The notes beneath the pieces are model-generated. The model worked only from the letters and a program-made list of their open reading frames with translations, was not told the origin of the DNA and did not search any database. A stretch of 46,846 nt of DNA from an uncultured Oleiphilus sp. (lineage in GTDB: Bacteria > Pseudomonadota > Gammaproteobacteria > Pseudomonadales > Oleiphilaceae), in the NCBI GenBank assembly GCA_913020495.1, contig CAJWBJ010000020.1, positions 1 through 46,846 of the forward strand, in the 5' to 3' direction. The translations under genes were made by a program, and so were the position numbers. The first letter of the stretch is position 1, and the number at the start of each line of letters is the position of its first letter. Positions 1 through 7,182 of the stretch are shown one piece after another.

Positions 1-55
1 TCACGATAATCAAGTCCTTAAAACTATTGCTTGGCCGCTATCAATCTTCAACTAA
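1..55 (+). CDS. possible 3' end of a gene cut by the window edge
   Basis: One frame is open from base 2 to a TAA at 53-55 and would end in ...AWPLSIFN. A second frame is also open to a TAA at 57-59, so the true frame cannot be chosen. No start codon lies inside the window and no family is recognisable. If the molecule is circular and the ends join, neither frame acquires an ATG from the far end. That makes this either a fragment of a gene outside the window or not a gene at all. Confidence 0.2.
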   Translation, partial: HDNQVLKTIAWPLSIFN

Positions 56-89
56 TTAATTCAACAGAACAAGGGAAGGGAAATGCTCT

Positions 90-248
90 ATGACTAAAGC
101 AATAAACAGTAAAGGTGAGACAGTACCTGTTAACTGCTGCCCTCGATGTTGGGAATATGATATAGAAGCGCGATTAAAAATCCACGGGCGGCCCCCTGAA
201 CAATCAAGAAAATGTGAAAAATGTAAACAAACAATCTCAGACACCTAA
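90..248 (+). CDS. 52-aa zinc-ribbon miniprotein
   Basis: A short gene beginning ATG ACT AAA, with a purine-rich ribosome binding site (AAGGGAAGGG, 71-80) 9 bases upstream. The ATG at 83 is excluded because it stops after four codons. The protein is 52 aa with two cysteine knuckles, CCPRC near residues 16-20 and CEKC near 42-45, the arrangement of a small zinc ribbon. Such proteins often bind nucleic acid or act as adaptors, but this one matches no named family I recognise. The upstream bases 62-79 carry the boundary motif repeated between the small genes at the far end of the window, so it may belong to that set. Confidence 0.55.
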   Translation: MTKAINSKGETVPVNCCPRCWEYDIEARLKIHGRPPEQSRKCEKCKQTISDT

Positions 249-266
249 TAAAAATTAATTTATATT

Positions 267-980
267 TTGAATAAACTTACCGTATTAATAATCGCAATGG
301 CATTGAGTAGCGCAAGTGCTGCTGCACCAATAGAGTCATTTAGCAAAGCCAAAAAATCACTTATGAAGAGCGTTTATTTTGATAACCGCGTAACACTCTA
401 TTGCAGTGCAGTATTTGATTCAAAGAAAAACATCACACTACCGATCGGCTATCAGTCTTCTAAATACAAGAAACGCGCTAAACGTGTGGAGTGGGAACAT
501 GTAGTTCCTGCTGAAAACTTTGGCCGCACGTTTAGCGAGTGGCGCGATGGACACCCTAACTGTGTTACCAAAAAAGGCAAGACGTTTAAGGGTAGAAATT
601 GTGCAAGTAAGATCAATAAAGAATATCGGTTTATGCAGAGTGATCTCTATAATTTATACCCTGCAATCGGTGCTGTTAATGCACTGCGTAGTAATTATAA
701 CTTTACGATGTTAGCTGGTGAAAAATCAGATTTTGGCAGCTGCAAAATGAAGATCTCAAAGCGAAAAGCAGAGCCGCCTAAAAGTGCGCGTGGACGCATT
801 GCACGAACTTATATTTATATGGAAAAAACCTACCCCCGCTACACCATGAGCAAATCTCAACGTATGTTAATGACAGTGTGGGACCAACAGTACCCAGTTA
901 ACTTGTGGGAATGTGTTCGGGGGAAACGAATTGAAAAGATACAAGGCAATGTAAACGCTGTATTAGCTGCGCGCTGCTAG
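267..980 (+). CDS. endA: endonuclease I (EndA/Dns-type periplasmic nuclease)
   Basis: A 237-aa secreted nuclease. It starts at TTG and opens with a signal peptide (MNKLTVLIIAMALSSASAAA). The family signature is clear: EWEHVVPAENFGR near residues 74-87 holds the catalytic His region, and a second block RNCASKINKEYRF...SDLYNLYP...VNALRSN matches the E. coli EndA core. Paired cysteines are consistent with periplasmic folding. Endonuclease I degrades double-stranded DNA in the periplasm without sequence preference. On conjugative plasmids such genes sit near transfer genes and could clear incoming DNA or act during mating; the role here is inferred. It lies 18 bases after the zinc-ribbon gene, on the same strand. 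The TTG start is weak, and no better start is visible. Confidence 0.9.
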   Translation: MNKLTVLIIAMALSSASAAAPIESFSKAKKSLMKSVYFDNRVTLYCSAVFDSKKNITLPIGYQSSKYKKRAKRVEWEHVVPAENFGRTFSEWRDGHPNCVTKKGKTFKGRNCASKINKEYRFMQSDLYNLYPAIGAVNALRSNYNFTMLAGEKSDFGSCKMKISKRKAEPPKSARGRIARTYIYMEKTYPRYTMSKSQRMLMTVWDQQYPVNLWECVRGKRIEKIQGNVNAVLAARC

Positions 981-1191
981 TGAAATTACAACTTTATTCA
1001 TGAATAAATCCTTATTCGTCTAAAAAAATGAGCGTCATGCTCACTGGTATTATCTCAGGTAGTGATAATTATTTTTATTGCACTTTTGTACAAAATTTAT
1101 TATCCACCAACAACATTATAAGTTATATTGAATTTCAATATATTTTATATTGAAATATAATTATGTTCATATTGATACGGAGATCAATAAC
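981..1191. promoter_or_regulatory. intergenic region with TATTGAA-type inverted repeats before the kikA-like gene
   Basis: Bases 1125-1141 form a perfect inverted repeat with arms ATATTGAA and TTCAATAT around one T. Further half-sites follow (ATATTGAA near 1149, CATATTGA near 1167). This AT-rich stretch leads into the kikA-like gene and probably holds its promoter and an operator. Bases 1034-1047 also hold a small hairpin (GAGC/GCTC), and TGAATAA/TTATTCG forms another near 1000-1018, perhaps ending endA transcription. The repressor is not identified. Confidence 0.4.
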
Positions 1192-1647
1192 ATGAAATAC
1201 ATCACAACAATAATCACGTTTATTTTCCTTGCTACAGCCTTTTCAACACCCGTTTTGTCAGCCTCACAAGATGAGTGCGCAATCTGGCTTTGCCTCCCCG
1301 GAGGCTTTCCCTCTGGTTGCGGTGGGGCAAAATCTGCAATGAAAAGCCGAATTAAACACCATAAAAGCCCACTACCAAACTTTAGTTCTTGCGCTGTAGA
1401 AAGCAGTAATATGTCATATAAACAAGGGCAAGTGACTTACATTCCACCTAAATCGTGTGGGCCTTTTGGTACAGGTACAGGGTCTGGGTTTCCATACGGA
1501 GGCAACGGCGGTATATTTGGCGGCTGTGTCCCATCATCAGGCGGCTGGGTCAAAAATGGTAAATGTCCGAGTTTAGCCTGCCAAACAAAACGATACATTG
1601 ATGTTTTTGTTGACGGCCAGCAAGCCGGAACAAGCTATTATTATTAG
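1192..1647 (+). CDS. KikA/TrbM-family conjugal transfer protein
   Basis: A 151-aa secreted protein. I chose the ATG at 1192 because GGAG lies 10 bases upstream; an in-frame TTG at 1150 has no such site. Residues 1-24 form a signal peptide ending in VLSAS. The mature start DECAIWLCLPGGFPSGC and the later HHKSPLPNFSSC match the cysteine-rich KikA/TrbM/MpfK family of transfer proteins. The C-terminal half is rich in Gly, Ser and Tyr, with several more cysteines. In IncN and IncP plasmids these proteins assist mating-pair formation in the periplasm; exact function is poorly known. It converges on the relaxase gene across a strong terminator. Confidence 0.8.
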   Translation: MKYITTIITFIFLATAFSTPVLSASQDECAIWLCLPGGFPSGCGGAKSAMKSRIKHHKSPLPNFSSCAVESSNMSYKQGQVTYIPPKSCGPFGTGTGSGFPYGGNGGIFGGCVPSSGGWVKNGKCPSLACQTKRYIDVFVDGQQAGTSYYY

Positions 1648-1662
1648 CAGGTAGAATACCAA

Positions 1663-1704
1663 GATATAAGCCTTACTCATTTCTTATCGACTAAGGCTTA
1701 TATC
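1663..1704. terminator. bidirectional terminator between the kikA-like and relaxase genes
   Basis: Perfect 13-bp arms GATATAAGCCTTA (1663-1675) and TAAGGCTTATATC (1692-1704) surround a 16-base loop and are followed by TTTTATTTT on the plus strand. The relaxase stop codon (1684-1686) lies in the loop, so its last codons form one arm. This is a compact shared terminator for convergent genes. Confidence 0.8.
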
Positions 1705-2721
1705 TTTTATTTTATCTATTACTTTCTCTGGTTTATTCCCTAAAATATCCGCCTGTGCTTTTTGCATATTCTCCATGTGCTGAGTAGTTATTTTTTTTGG
1801 TAAGTCAGACTTTATTTTTCGCAAATCAGAAGCTAATTTTCCATCATCTTCTTTCCCTGTTTTTTCAAGCTCACTAATAGCTGTTTCATATAACTTATGT
1901 ACATCAGTTTGATTAGCTTTAATAGCTTCTTCCCAAGGTTTAACCGGTTCAGTCTTGCCTTTAGAGCGTAACACCAACTCGTCTACAGCATCTTTCATTT
2001 GCAGCGCTGTTACATTAGCTACTCTTTTTTTATGGGTATCATCACCTTTATTTATATGATGAACAGTGTTATTAACTGCTTTTTTTACAACGCCTCTTGC
2101 TCGTCGCTTTGAAGCTACAGCTCTGACTCCCTGCCCCCTTAACTCCATTGCAAAACCTTCTCGCCATGCTTGAATGTCAGCTTTCCGTGGGTTAAGTCTT
2201 TCTTGATTATGGCCAAGCATTTTTACAGCTAAATGAACGTGTGGGTGTGGCGTATCGGTATGCAGTGAAAATAAGTATTCGTGGTTTTCGCTAAAAGTTT
2301 TCTTTGCAAAAATACGTGCTGAATTTTTAACCTTTTCGGGGTCTGTTCCTGCTGGCATAGAAAGCATTAAATGCATAACTTCTCTTGAAGGCTTTTTGCT
2401 TGGCTTGGGGAAATTATTAAGATCGTCTATCCATTTAGAATATGCCTGCTCTACTTCGTCCTTACCATTGTAAATAATTCCCCTATCACTCTCTAACTCT
2501 TCGTTTCCTTCCCTGCTTATATATAGAATATGTGGTGCAATATTATTAGCACCTCGACTAAAACCAGTTATTTTAGCCATGACTTCAGGAGTTTTTGAAG
2601 CCAGCATAGAAATCGTTGCACGATGGTTTTTAGATAACGGCCTGTATACCTGCTTGCCACGGCCTTTCATTTTTACACCGCCTTCTAAAATAGAAGACAA
2701 CGATTCTTCAATAATCCCCAT
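1684..2721 (-). CDS. MOBP-type conjugative relaxase
   Basis: A 345-aa relaxase that would nick the transferred strand at oriT and stay bound to its 5' end. Motif III, HTDTPHPHVHLAVK, lies near residues 153-166 and supplies the metal-binding histidines. The probable catalytic tyrosine is in ILYISREG near residue 67. After the catalytic domain comes a basic, helical tail with no helicase or primase domain, so this is a short relaxase. The gene starts at the very base where the MobC-like gene ends (overlap at 2721), indicating translational coupling, and both read away from oriT. A protein with an LPD7 domain, often found at relaxase C-termini, is encoded separately at 21508, so the functional unit may be split. 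Confidence 0.88.
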   Translation of the reverse strand: MGIIEESLSSILEGGVKMKGRGKQVYRPLSKNHRATISMLASKTPEVMAKITGFSRGANNIAPHILYISREGNEELESDRGIIYNGKDEVEQAYSKWIDDLNNFPKPSKKPSREVMHLMLSMPAGTDPEKVKNSARIFAKKTFSENHEYLFSLHTDTPHPHVHLAVKMLGHNQERLNPRKADIQAWREGFAMELRGQGVRAVASKRRARGVVKKAVNNTVHHINKGDDTHKKRVANVTALQMKDAVDELVLRSKGKTEPVKPWEEAIKANQTDVHKLYETAISELEKTGKEDDGKLASDLRKIKSDLPKKITTQHMENMQKAQADILGNKPEKVIDKIKDISLSR

Positions 2722-3266
2722 TACTCAATTCGCCATACATTATTGCTTTTCGCAACCATTTCATTGATAGCTTTAGTTTGCTTTTCAATCGCTATTTTTA
2801 TGTCAATTAAATGTTGGTGATGCACTCGATCCCTCAGTTTAAGTTCAGCAGAACGATTAAGTATTTTTGTCAGTTGATTAATGTTAATCCCAATTGCGTT
2901 TAACTCTCTATTAGAAGCTCTAAGTTCATTAACTAATTCAGGTGTAAACATAGGTGTTTTAGTTAAATTAGCTGTAATTAGGTTTCTTATATATGCAGTC
3001 GGTTTAAGTCCATAACTTAGCGAAACTTGATCAGCTTTCTTCCTAATGAATTTAGGAATTGAAACTGTAAACTCAACTAGTTTTAGATCGGTTTTATTTA
3101 CTGGCTTTATTTCCTTGGCAATTTTCTTTGATGGCTTTTCCCTTAACAAGTAAACCCGAATCACATGCCTCAAAAATGAAGAATTCGAGCTAAATTGTGA
3201 GCTATCAAAAGCTTGTTTATAAAGGTTAGTTTCTTCTTGATCTATTAAGTCAGTTTTTATGATCAT
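2721..3266 (-). CDS. MobC-like relaxosome accessory protein
   Basis: A 181-aa protein. The N-terminal half (TVSIPKFIRKKADQVSLSYGLKPTAYIRNL, two blocks around residues 68-97) looks like a ribbon-helix-helix DNA-binding region. The segment LRASNRELNAIGININQL near residues 115-132 matches the MobC family core (gNNlNQ). MobC proteins bind next to nic, open the duplex and help the relaxase. The gene is the first of a two-gene mob operon starting 20 bases from the oriT arms. It probably represses its own promoter, which must overlap oriT. Confidence 0.8.
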   Translation of the reverse strand: MIIKTDLIDQEETNLYKQAFDSSQFSSNSSFLRHVIRVYLLREKPSKKIAKEIKPVNKTDLKLVEFTVSIPKFIRKKADQVSLSYGLKPTAYIRNLITANLTKTPMFTPELVNELRASNRELNAIGININQLTKILNRSAELKLRDRVHHQHLIDIKIAIEKQTKAINEMVAKSNNVWRIE

Positions 3267-3285
3267 TCATCAATCCATGAAAAAA

Positions 3286-3364
3286 GAGGAGGAGGCAAGG
3301 AATAAGGACACTATAGCATAGTGTTCCGTTTACGTGGCTTAAAGCCTATCCTGCCCTCCTCCTC
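3286..3364. other. oriT: origin of transfer (oriT) with RP4-like nic site
   Basis: The plus strand carries CCTATCCTGCCC at 3345-3356, matching the nic core of IncP/MOBP origins (ATCCTG^C), so the nick is predicted between 3353 and 3354. Around it: outer arms GAGGAGGAGGCAAGGA (3286-3301 region) and TCCTGCCCTCCTCCTC (3349-3364); an inner perfect repeat ACACTAT/ATAGTGT (3308-3314, 3318-3324); and GGCTT/AAGCC (3336-3346) directly before nic. It sits between the mob genes and stbABC, as in R388. With this orientation the plus strand to the right of nic (stb, par, rep) enters the recipient first and the relaxase gene last. Confidence 0.85.
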
Positions 3365-3397
3365 TCTTCTACTCTTTTAAAAATTATAATCATGAGC

Positions 3398-3487
3398 ATC
3401 CCCTTGGGATTACTTTCTTTTCTCTAATTTCTACGAAATTAGTTACTTTTTAGTAGTTGTTGGTAATAAATTGGTGCATAATTAGTT
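3398..3487. promoter_or_regulatory. stb promoter/operator region beside oriT
   Basis: Holds ATCCC/GGGAT (3398-3410), a perfect inverted repeat CTAATTTC/GAAATTAG (3424-3431, 3435-3442) and two direct copies of AATTAGTTA (3437-3445 and 3479-3487). In R388, StbA binds short direct repeats in this position, between oriT and stbA. These repeats are candidate StbA sites. No clear -35/-10 pair is assigned. Confidence 0.45.
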
Positions 3488-3490
3488 ATT

Positions 3491-3856
3491 ATGCCAACTG
3501 AATCTTCAATTTCTAAAAAATTAAAGCTCGCTGCTAAAACATCAAATCGATCAGCTGCTTCTCGCCTGTACGATATTATCGAAGATGTTGAAAGTGCTAT
3601 TACATCAGGTGTTCGTCATGATGATATTGTGGCGATATTAAACAGTGATAATTTTAATTTCACGTTAGAATCATTCAGAAACACTTTAAAATATGTCCGT
3701 AAAAAAACTAAAGGAGAATCACCAAAATTTAATATTGAAAAACCCATAAAACAAAATAAACCGCCAATAAAGACAAGCCAAAACCTTGTCAAAAAGGAAG
3801 GCAAAAAAAGTATCGATCTAAAAGCTCTAAGCAAGATTGGTGCATCAACAAAATAA
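3491..3856 (+). CDS. stbA: StbA-like DNA-binding plasmid stability protein
   Basis: A 121-aa basic protein. Residues 22-73 (RLYDIIEDVESAITSGVRHD...TLESFRNTLKYVRKK) match the N-terminal DNA-binding domain of the StbA family of IncW/IncN plasmids, and the C-terminal half is lysine-rich and probably disordered. In R388 StbA binds repeats near oriT and places the plasmid within the nucleoid region, aiding vertical inheritance at some cost to transfer. It is the first of three consecutive genes in the stbA-stbB-stbC order, 12 bases before stbB. The assignment rests on domain pattern plus gene order. Confidence 0.75.
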   Translation: MPTESSISKKLKLAAKTSNRSAASRLYDIIEDVESAITSGVRHDDIVAILNSDNFNFTLESFRNTLKYVRKKTKGESPKFNIEKPIKQNKPPIKTSQNLVKKEGKKSIDLKALSKIGASTK

Positions 3857-3867
3857 GGAAATAAATA

Positions 3868-4587
3868 ATGATTATATGTGTTTTAAATATTTCGGGAAAT
3901 GTGGGAAAAACAACAATTTCAGTTCACATGCTCCGCCCCAGAATCGCTAACGCTAGTATTATTTCAGTCGAAAATTTAAACTCTGGAATTGAAGATTTTC
4001 ACATAGAAGAAGCCGAAACAATTAAAGGCAAAAGGTTCAATGATTTAACGGATAATATCTTATTGGCTGAAGCCGCTATTATTGATGTCGGAGCTTCTAA
4101 TGTGGAAGATTTTCTAAACCTTATGCGTCAATATTCAGGATCACATGAAGATTTTGATTACTTTGTAATTCCGGCCACAAGCCAAGAAAAACAAATTAAA
4201 GACACGATCACTACTATTCAATTAATTTCTGAAATGGGTGTACCAGCAAACAAAATCCGAATCCTATTCAATAGCGTCGAATTAGATGATTCAATAGAAT
4301 TAGACGAGTTCAACGCCCTGTTCGGCTATCATCATCTAAGCCCTACATTTACTATCAACAAGGCTGCTTTAGTCCTTAAAAATGATGTTTTTGACGGACT
4401 AAAACAAGCTAATACTACTCTCGATATTGTTGCTTCCGATACAACAGACTATAAAGCTGAATTACGCAAAAAAGGTGCAACATTAGAGGATAAAGAAAAC
4501 TCATTAAGGATGCTTGCACTTCAGCGCCTTGCTGTTGGTGCAAACAGCAACCTTGATACAGCATTTACAGCCCTTTTCAGCAATTAA
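3868..4587 (+). CDS. stbB: StbB-like P-loop ATPase
   Basis: A 239-aa ATPase of the ParA/MinD superfamily with a variant Walker A, NISGNVGKTTIS, at residues 7-18 and a Walker B-like strand AAIIDVGASN near residues 68-77. In R388 StbB is needed for conjugation and works with StbA to position plasmid copies. The ATG is preceded by AAGGAAATAA. StbC begins four bases after the stop, so the two are very probably co-translated. An overlapping frame from 4514 is a shadow; the next gene starts at 4592. Confidence 0.8.
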   Translation: MIICVLNISGNVGKTTISVHMLRPRIANASIISVENLNSGIEDFHIEEAETIKGKRFNDLTDNILLAEAAIIDVGASNVEDFLNLMRQYSGSHEDFDYFVIPATSQEKQIKDTITTIQLISEMGVPANKIRILFNSVELDDSIELDEFNALFGYHHLSPTFTINKAALVLKNDVFDGLKQANTTLDIVASDTTDYKAELRKKGATLEDKENSLRMLALQRLAVGANSNLDTAFTALFSN

Positions 4588-4591
4588 TCGT

Positions 4592-4996
4592 ATGAACGAT
4601 AAGACGCAACCAACAACGATTAAAGAGGCATTGATCGCTGAATTACTCAGTGATCTTGATGTTGCTATTCAGAAAACAGATAAAGTTATTCAAGAAGCAG
4701 CAAAAATTGAACATAGCCTGACAATTTCTGCTAAAGCATTGATTGTGGCTGGTGAAAAGTACAAATCAACAATAAATACATTCACAGAAGAGACAAAAGA
4801 AGCCTTATCAAAGCATATTGAACAAGAAACGTTCTCTGCCCTATCACCGATTATTAATGAGCTAAAACAGGCCAATAAGAGCCTTATATCTAGCGAAGTA
4901 AATAAGCTAAAATATCAGCAGAAACGAAACTTTATCTTCTTGAGTAGTTTATTAGTATTAAACATTGCTGTTAGCTTGGTGATTTTTTTCAAGTAG
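4592..4996 (+). CDS. stbC: StbC-like coiled-coil membrane-anchored protein
   Basis: A 134-aa protein, mostly helical with coiled-coil character (ELLSDLDVAIQKTDKVIQEA and onward) and a single C-terminal transmembrane helix (FIFLSSLLVLNIAVSLVIFF) near residues 114-133. Shape and position match StbC of IncW/IncN plasmids, whose role is not established. I start it at ATG 4592, which sits 4 bases after the stbB stop. A longer frame reaching back into stbB is unlikely. Confidence 0.7.
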   Translation: MNDKTQPTTIKEALIAELLSDLDVAIQKTDKVIQEAAKIEHSLTISAKALIVAGEKYKSTINTFTEETKEALSKHIEQETFSALSPIINELKQANKSLISSEVNKLKYQQKRNFIFLSSLLVLNIAVSLVIFFK

Positions 4997-5005
4997 GGAT
5001 TTTGC

Positions 5006-5080
5006 AGTTACCCACATATTAACAGCGTAGATCGCTTGCCTTAGATGGCCGCTCATACACTATGAATATGATGGATAACT
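5006..5080. repeat. 75-bp hairpin element, copy 1
   Basis: A 75-bp unit repeated exactly at 5118-5192, with a diverged inverted copy at 9144-9220. The unit is itself an imperfect palindrome: AGTTACCCA-CATATT at the left pairs with AATATGATGGATAACT at the right, and the pairing continues inward. Read as a minus-strand transcript, several imperfect positions become U-G wobbles. It lies in the gap after stbC and has no coding content. Confidence 0.8.
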
Positions 5081-5117
5081 GCCATTGTTTTTTTCAACAG
5101 GCAGCCCTTAAAAATAT

Positions 5118-5192
5118 AGTTACCCACATATTAACAGCGTAGATCGCTTGCCTTAGATGGCCGCTCATACACTATGAATATGATGGATAACT
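5118..5192. repeat. 75-bp hairpin element, copy 2
   Basis: Identical to copy 1 at 5006-5080, 37 bp further on. Its last bases overlap the stop codon of the minus-strand RHH gene (5191-5193). Perfect identity over 75 bp suggests recent duplication or gene conversion. Functions to consider are a priming site for the transferred strand, a single-strand promoter, or a structured RNA tail of the par transcript. Confidence 0.8.
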
Positions 5193-5406
5193 ATTGATGA
5201 TGTTCTTTATAGAAATCAAACATTTCTATAAAGAGATTTGCCATTGATATTCCACGACTCGCTGCATACGCTTTATAGTCTGCTTTCTGTGTTTTCCCTA
5301 CAGGAAATTGCAGCGGTGTTGTCTTCTCCTTCGCATCTGGCGGAAGTTGAGAAGTCATTTCAATAGTAGGCTTTGCCTTATTATCTGGTTTTGTAATTTT
5401 AGCCAT
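5191..5406 (-). CDS. small ribbon-helix-helix partition/regulator protein
   Basis: A 71-aa protein. Its C-terminal half (PLQFPVGKTQKADYKAYAASRGISMANLF, blocks around residues 32-62) has the strand-helix-helix pattern of RHH DNA-binding proteins. The N-terminal 30 residues are polar and probably flexible. It follows parA by 10 bases on the same strand, the usual place of the centromere-binding partner in type Ib partition loci. It would bind the repeats upstream of parA, both forming the partition complex and repressing the operon. The pairing is inferred from context. Confidence 0.6.
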   Translation of the reverse strand: MAKITKPDNKAKPTIEMTSQLPPDAKEKTTPLQFPVGKTQKADYKAYAASRGISMANLFIEMFDFYKEHHQ

Positions 5407-5416
5407 TATATTTCCT

Positions 5417-6061
5417 TTATTTATTACTATTCAGTAAAAGCGCTTTATCTACAATCTGCTGAATAATGCGATCAACAGTTGTATTTAATTCTTTAAATTT
5501 TGTTTCATGTATTGTTTTGCCGATATCCATTGCTTGACTATATGAGGTTTGAATAGGAATCCAACCCTGCACAACATTAAACGTCCAGTTTTCAATTGAA
5601 CTACGAGTAGCCATGGCCTCTTTATCGCCATTCTTTGGAACTTTAGAAACAACAAATAAAATAGAATCCTTATTGATCCCTTTATTTATTAACTCCATAG
5701 CCAAATTTAAAGACGGCTCTAGATCATCAGCTGATACACCAACAGGAATAACAATTAAATCAGACTGCTTTGCAAAATCATAAACGTGAGTATCAGCAAA
5801 AGCTTTACCATCAATAATCAGTAAATCATTAGTCGCAGCTGCTTTAAGCGCTGCTTTTGGCTCACGGTATAAAGCAACTTCAACTTCTGGCTTTATACCG
5901 GCCTCTGCCCTTCTCCCAGCCCAGTTAAATGCTGTTTTCTGTGAAACGTCCATATCTCCAACGTGTACTGACCAATCATTATTTAAAAACTCTACCGCCA
6001 AAGCTCTAGCAAGAGTTGTTTTTCCTGATCCGCCCTTTTGGTTCAAAAAAGAAATAATCAT
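5417..6061 (-). CDS. parA: ParA-family partition ATPase
   Basis: A 214-aa short ParA/Soj-type ATPase without an N-terminal DNA-binding domain (type Ib). The deviant Walker A is QKGGSGKTT near residues 7-15, followed by GDMDVSQ (Walker A' region) and DLLIIDGKAF (Walker B). It should form nucleoid-bound filaments or gradients that move plasmid copies apart. I use the ATG at 6061: AGGA at 6070-6073 is 8 bases upstream, whereas it is only 2 bases from the in-frame ATG at 6067. The partner RHH gene follows. The plasmid therefore has two segregation systems, this and stbABC. Confidence 0.85.
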   Translation of the reverse strand: MIISFLNQKGGSGKTTLARALAVEFLNNDWSVHVGDMDVSQKTAFNWAGRRAEAGIKPEVEVALYREPKAALKAAATNDLLIIDGKAFADTHVYDFAKQSDLIVIPVGVSADDLEPSLNLAMELINKGINKDSILFVVSKVPKNGDKEAMATRSSIENWTFNVVQGWIPIQTSYSQAMDIGKTIHETKFKELNTTVDRIIQQIVDKALLLNSNK

Positions 6062-6067
6062 ATTCAT

Positions 6068-6480
6068 CGTCCTATATTCAGAATAGTTGCCAAATCATTA
6101 ATTATAATATAACTAATGATTCTATTATAACACTAGATAGTAATATTTAGTATAGTTTTATTACAATTAATATAACTATTAGTTTACATACTAAGTTGAT
6201 TGCTTCATGATGCTATTAAACCTTACATTTTAATAAAACTATTAACTTACTTAATTCTAATTGTTTATATTGTTTTAATATAATTAATTGTTAGTCTAGT
6301 TTTAATTATTTGTATTGTTTATATACTATTAATATTTACTTTAATTTTAATAGTTTCAATACAATCATGGTTGCTATATATTTATATAGAAATATACATT
6401 CTAATAGTTTTATTAGCCTGAATTCATCTCATTACTTTATATAGAACTATATATTTTATATGTTTCTATTAGCTGGGGCA
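6068..6480. promoter_or_regulatory. AT-rich region upstream of parA, candidate centromere and operator
   Basis: Over 400 bases of very AT-rich DNA without a gene. Short motifs recur: AATATAACTA (6104-6113 and 6170-6179 region), many CTATTA/TAATAG blocks, and TATATAGAA-type elements near 6390-6450. Type Ib partition loci usually carry the centromere just upstream of parA as arrays of short AT-rich repeats bound by the RHH partner, so this is the best candidate. It also runs into the replication origin and may share in strand opening. Confidence 0.45.
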
Positions 6481-6494
6481 GGGTTCGCGATTAT

Positions 6495-6539
6495 ATACTT
6501 TATATACTTTATATACTTTATATGCTTTATATACTTTAT
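6495..6539. repeat. five tandem 9-bp repeats, TATACTTTA
   Basis: Units at 6495, 6504, 6513, 6522 (TATGCTTTA) and 6531 are head to tail without spacers. The tract is almost pure A/T and lies between the parA upstream region and the iterons. It is a plausible DNA-unwinding element or a binding array. Confidence 0.75.
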
Positions 6540-6650
6540 AAGATCTTGGGTGGAGAGGGCGGGGGATCTGTATTGCAGAAAATGTCTTTCAGGCTAAAGG
6601 GTTGTTTGATGTTGAGTTCTTATTTTTGAGTTGGCACCAAATAAAAAAGC

Positions 6651-6679
6651 AAATAAAAAATGCCCTCATTTTTTTATTT
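6651..6679. terminator. A/T hairpin with CCCT loop, possible terminator
   Basis: AAATAAAAAATG (6651-6662) is mirrored by CATTTTTTTATTT (6667-6679) around the four bases CCCT. It has no GC clamp, so termination would be weak. It may instead be part of the origin. No gene lies on either side within 500 bases. Confidence 0.35.
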
Positions 6680-6856
6680 ATCTTAATATGTGAGAGGGTG
6701 CGCCCGAACACATGCGCCCCAGCTCCTTACCTAAATAAATAGCTCATTCTTTCCGTTCATATAATGCTGTGAAATCCTACCGACTCCCTCACTAAAAACC
6801 ATTTTGGATCTGTTTGTTTTGAACTGGTTATTGTGTAAATACTAGATTGTTGATTT

Positions 6857-6978
6857 AGGCGCATAGCGCCTTTAAAATTGGCATTGGCTTTGCCAATTCA
6901 TTAACTAAGGCTATAGCGAAGCGGTAGGGGGAAGGTTAGGGTATTTTCCATAGGAAAGATTAATCATGCCGGAGGCAT
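6857..6978. repeat. cluster of small perfect hairpins in the origin region
   Basis: AGGCGC-ATA-GCGCCT (6857-6871), ATTGGCA-TTGGCTT-TGCCAAT (6877-6897) and ATGCC-GGA-GGCAT (6966-6978) follow one another in a stretch with no gene. Such hairpins near origins can serve as priming or primosome assembly sites, or as attenuators of an untranslated RNA. Function is unassigned. Confidence 0.5.
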
Positions 6979-7071
6979 TCATCTTATTGAGCTGCAAGCG
7001 TAGCGCAGTAAAATCAGCTTGGAGTCGTAATAGAAGCTCTGTTTACAATGTAAAGAGGCCTTTATCCACAG

Positions 7072-7080
7072 TTTTTTGTG
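7072..7080 (+). promoter_or_regulatory. DnaA box 1
   Basis: TTATCCACA, a perfect match to the strong DnaA box, about 110 bp before the first iteron. Marks this region as the replication origin. Confidence 0.8.
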
Positions 7081-7182
7081 GTATTTAGAGTTATATTTAG
7101 AGTTAATCTAGTGTTAAGTATAGTGTTAAGGTGAAAAAATGACGCGTAAGCAATTGATTTTCAAGGCATTATCAAAAGGTAG

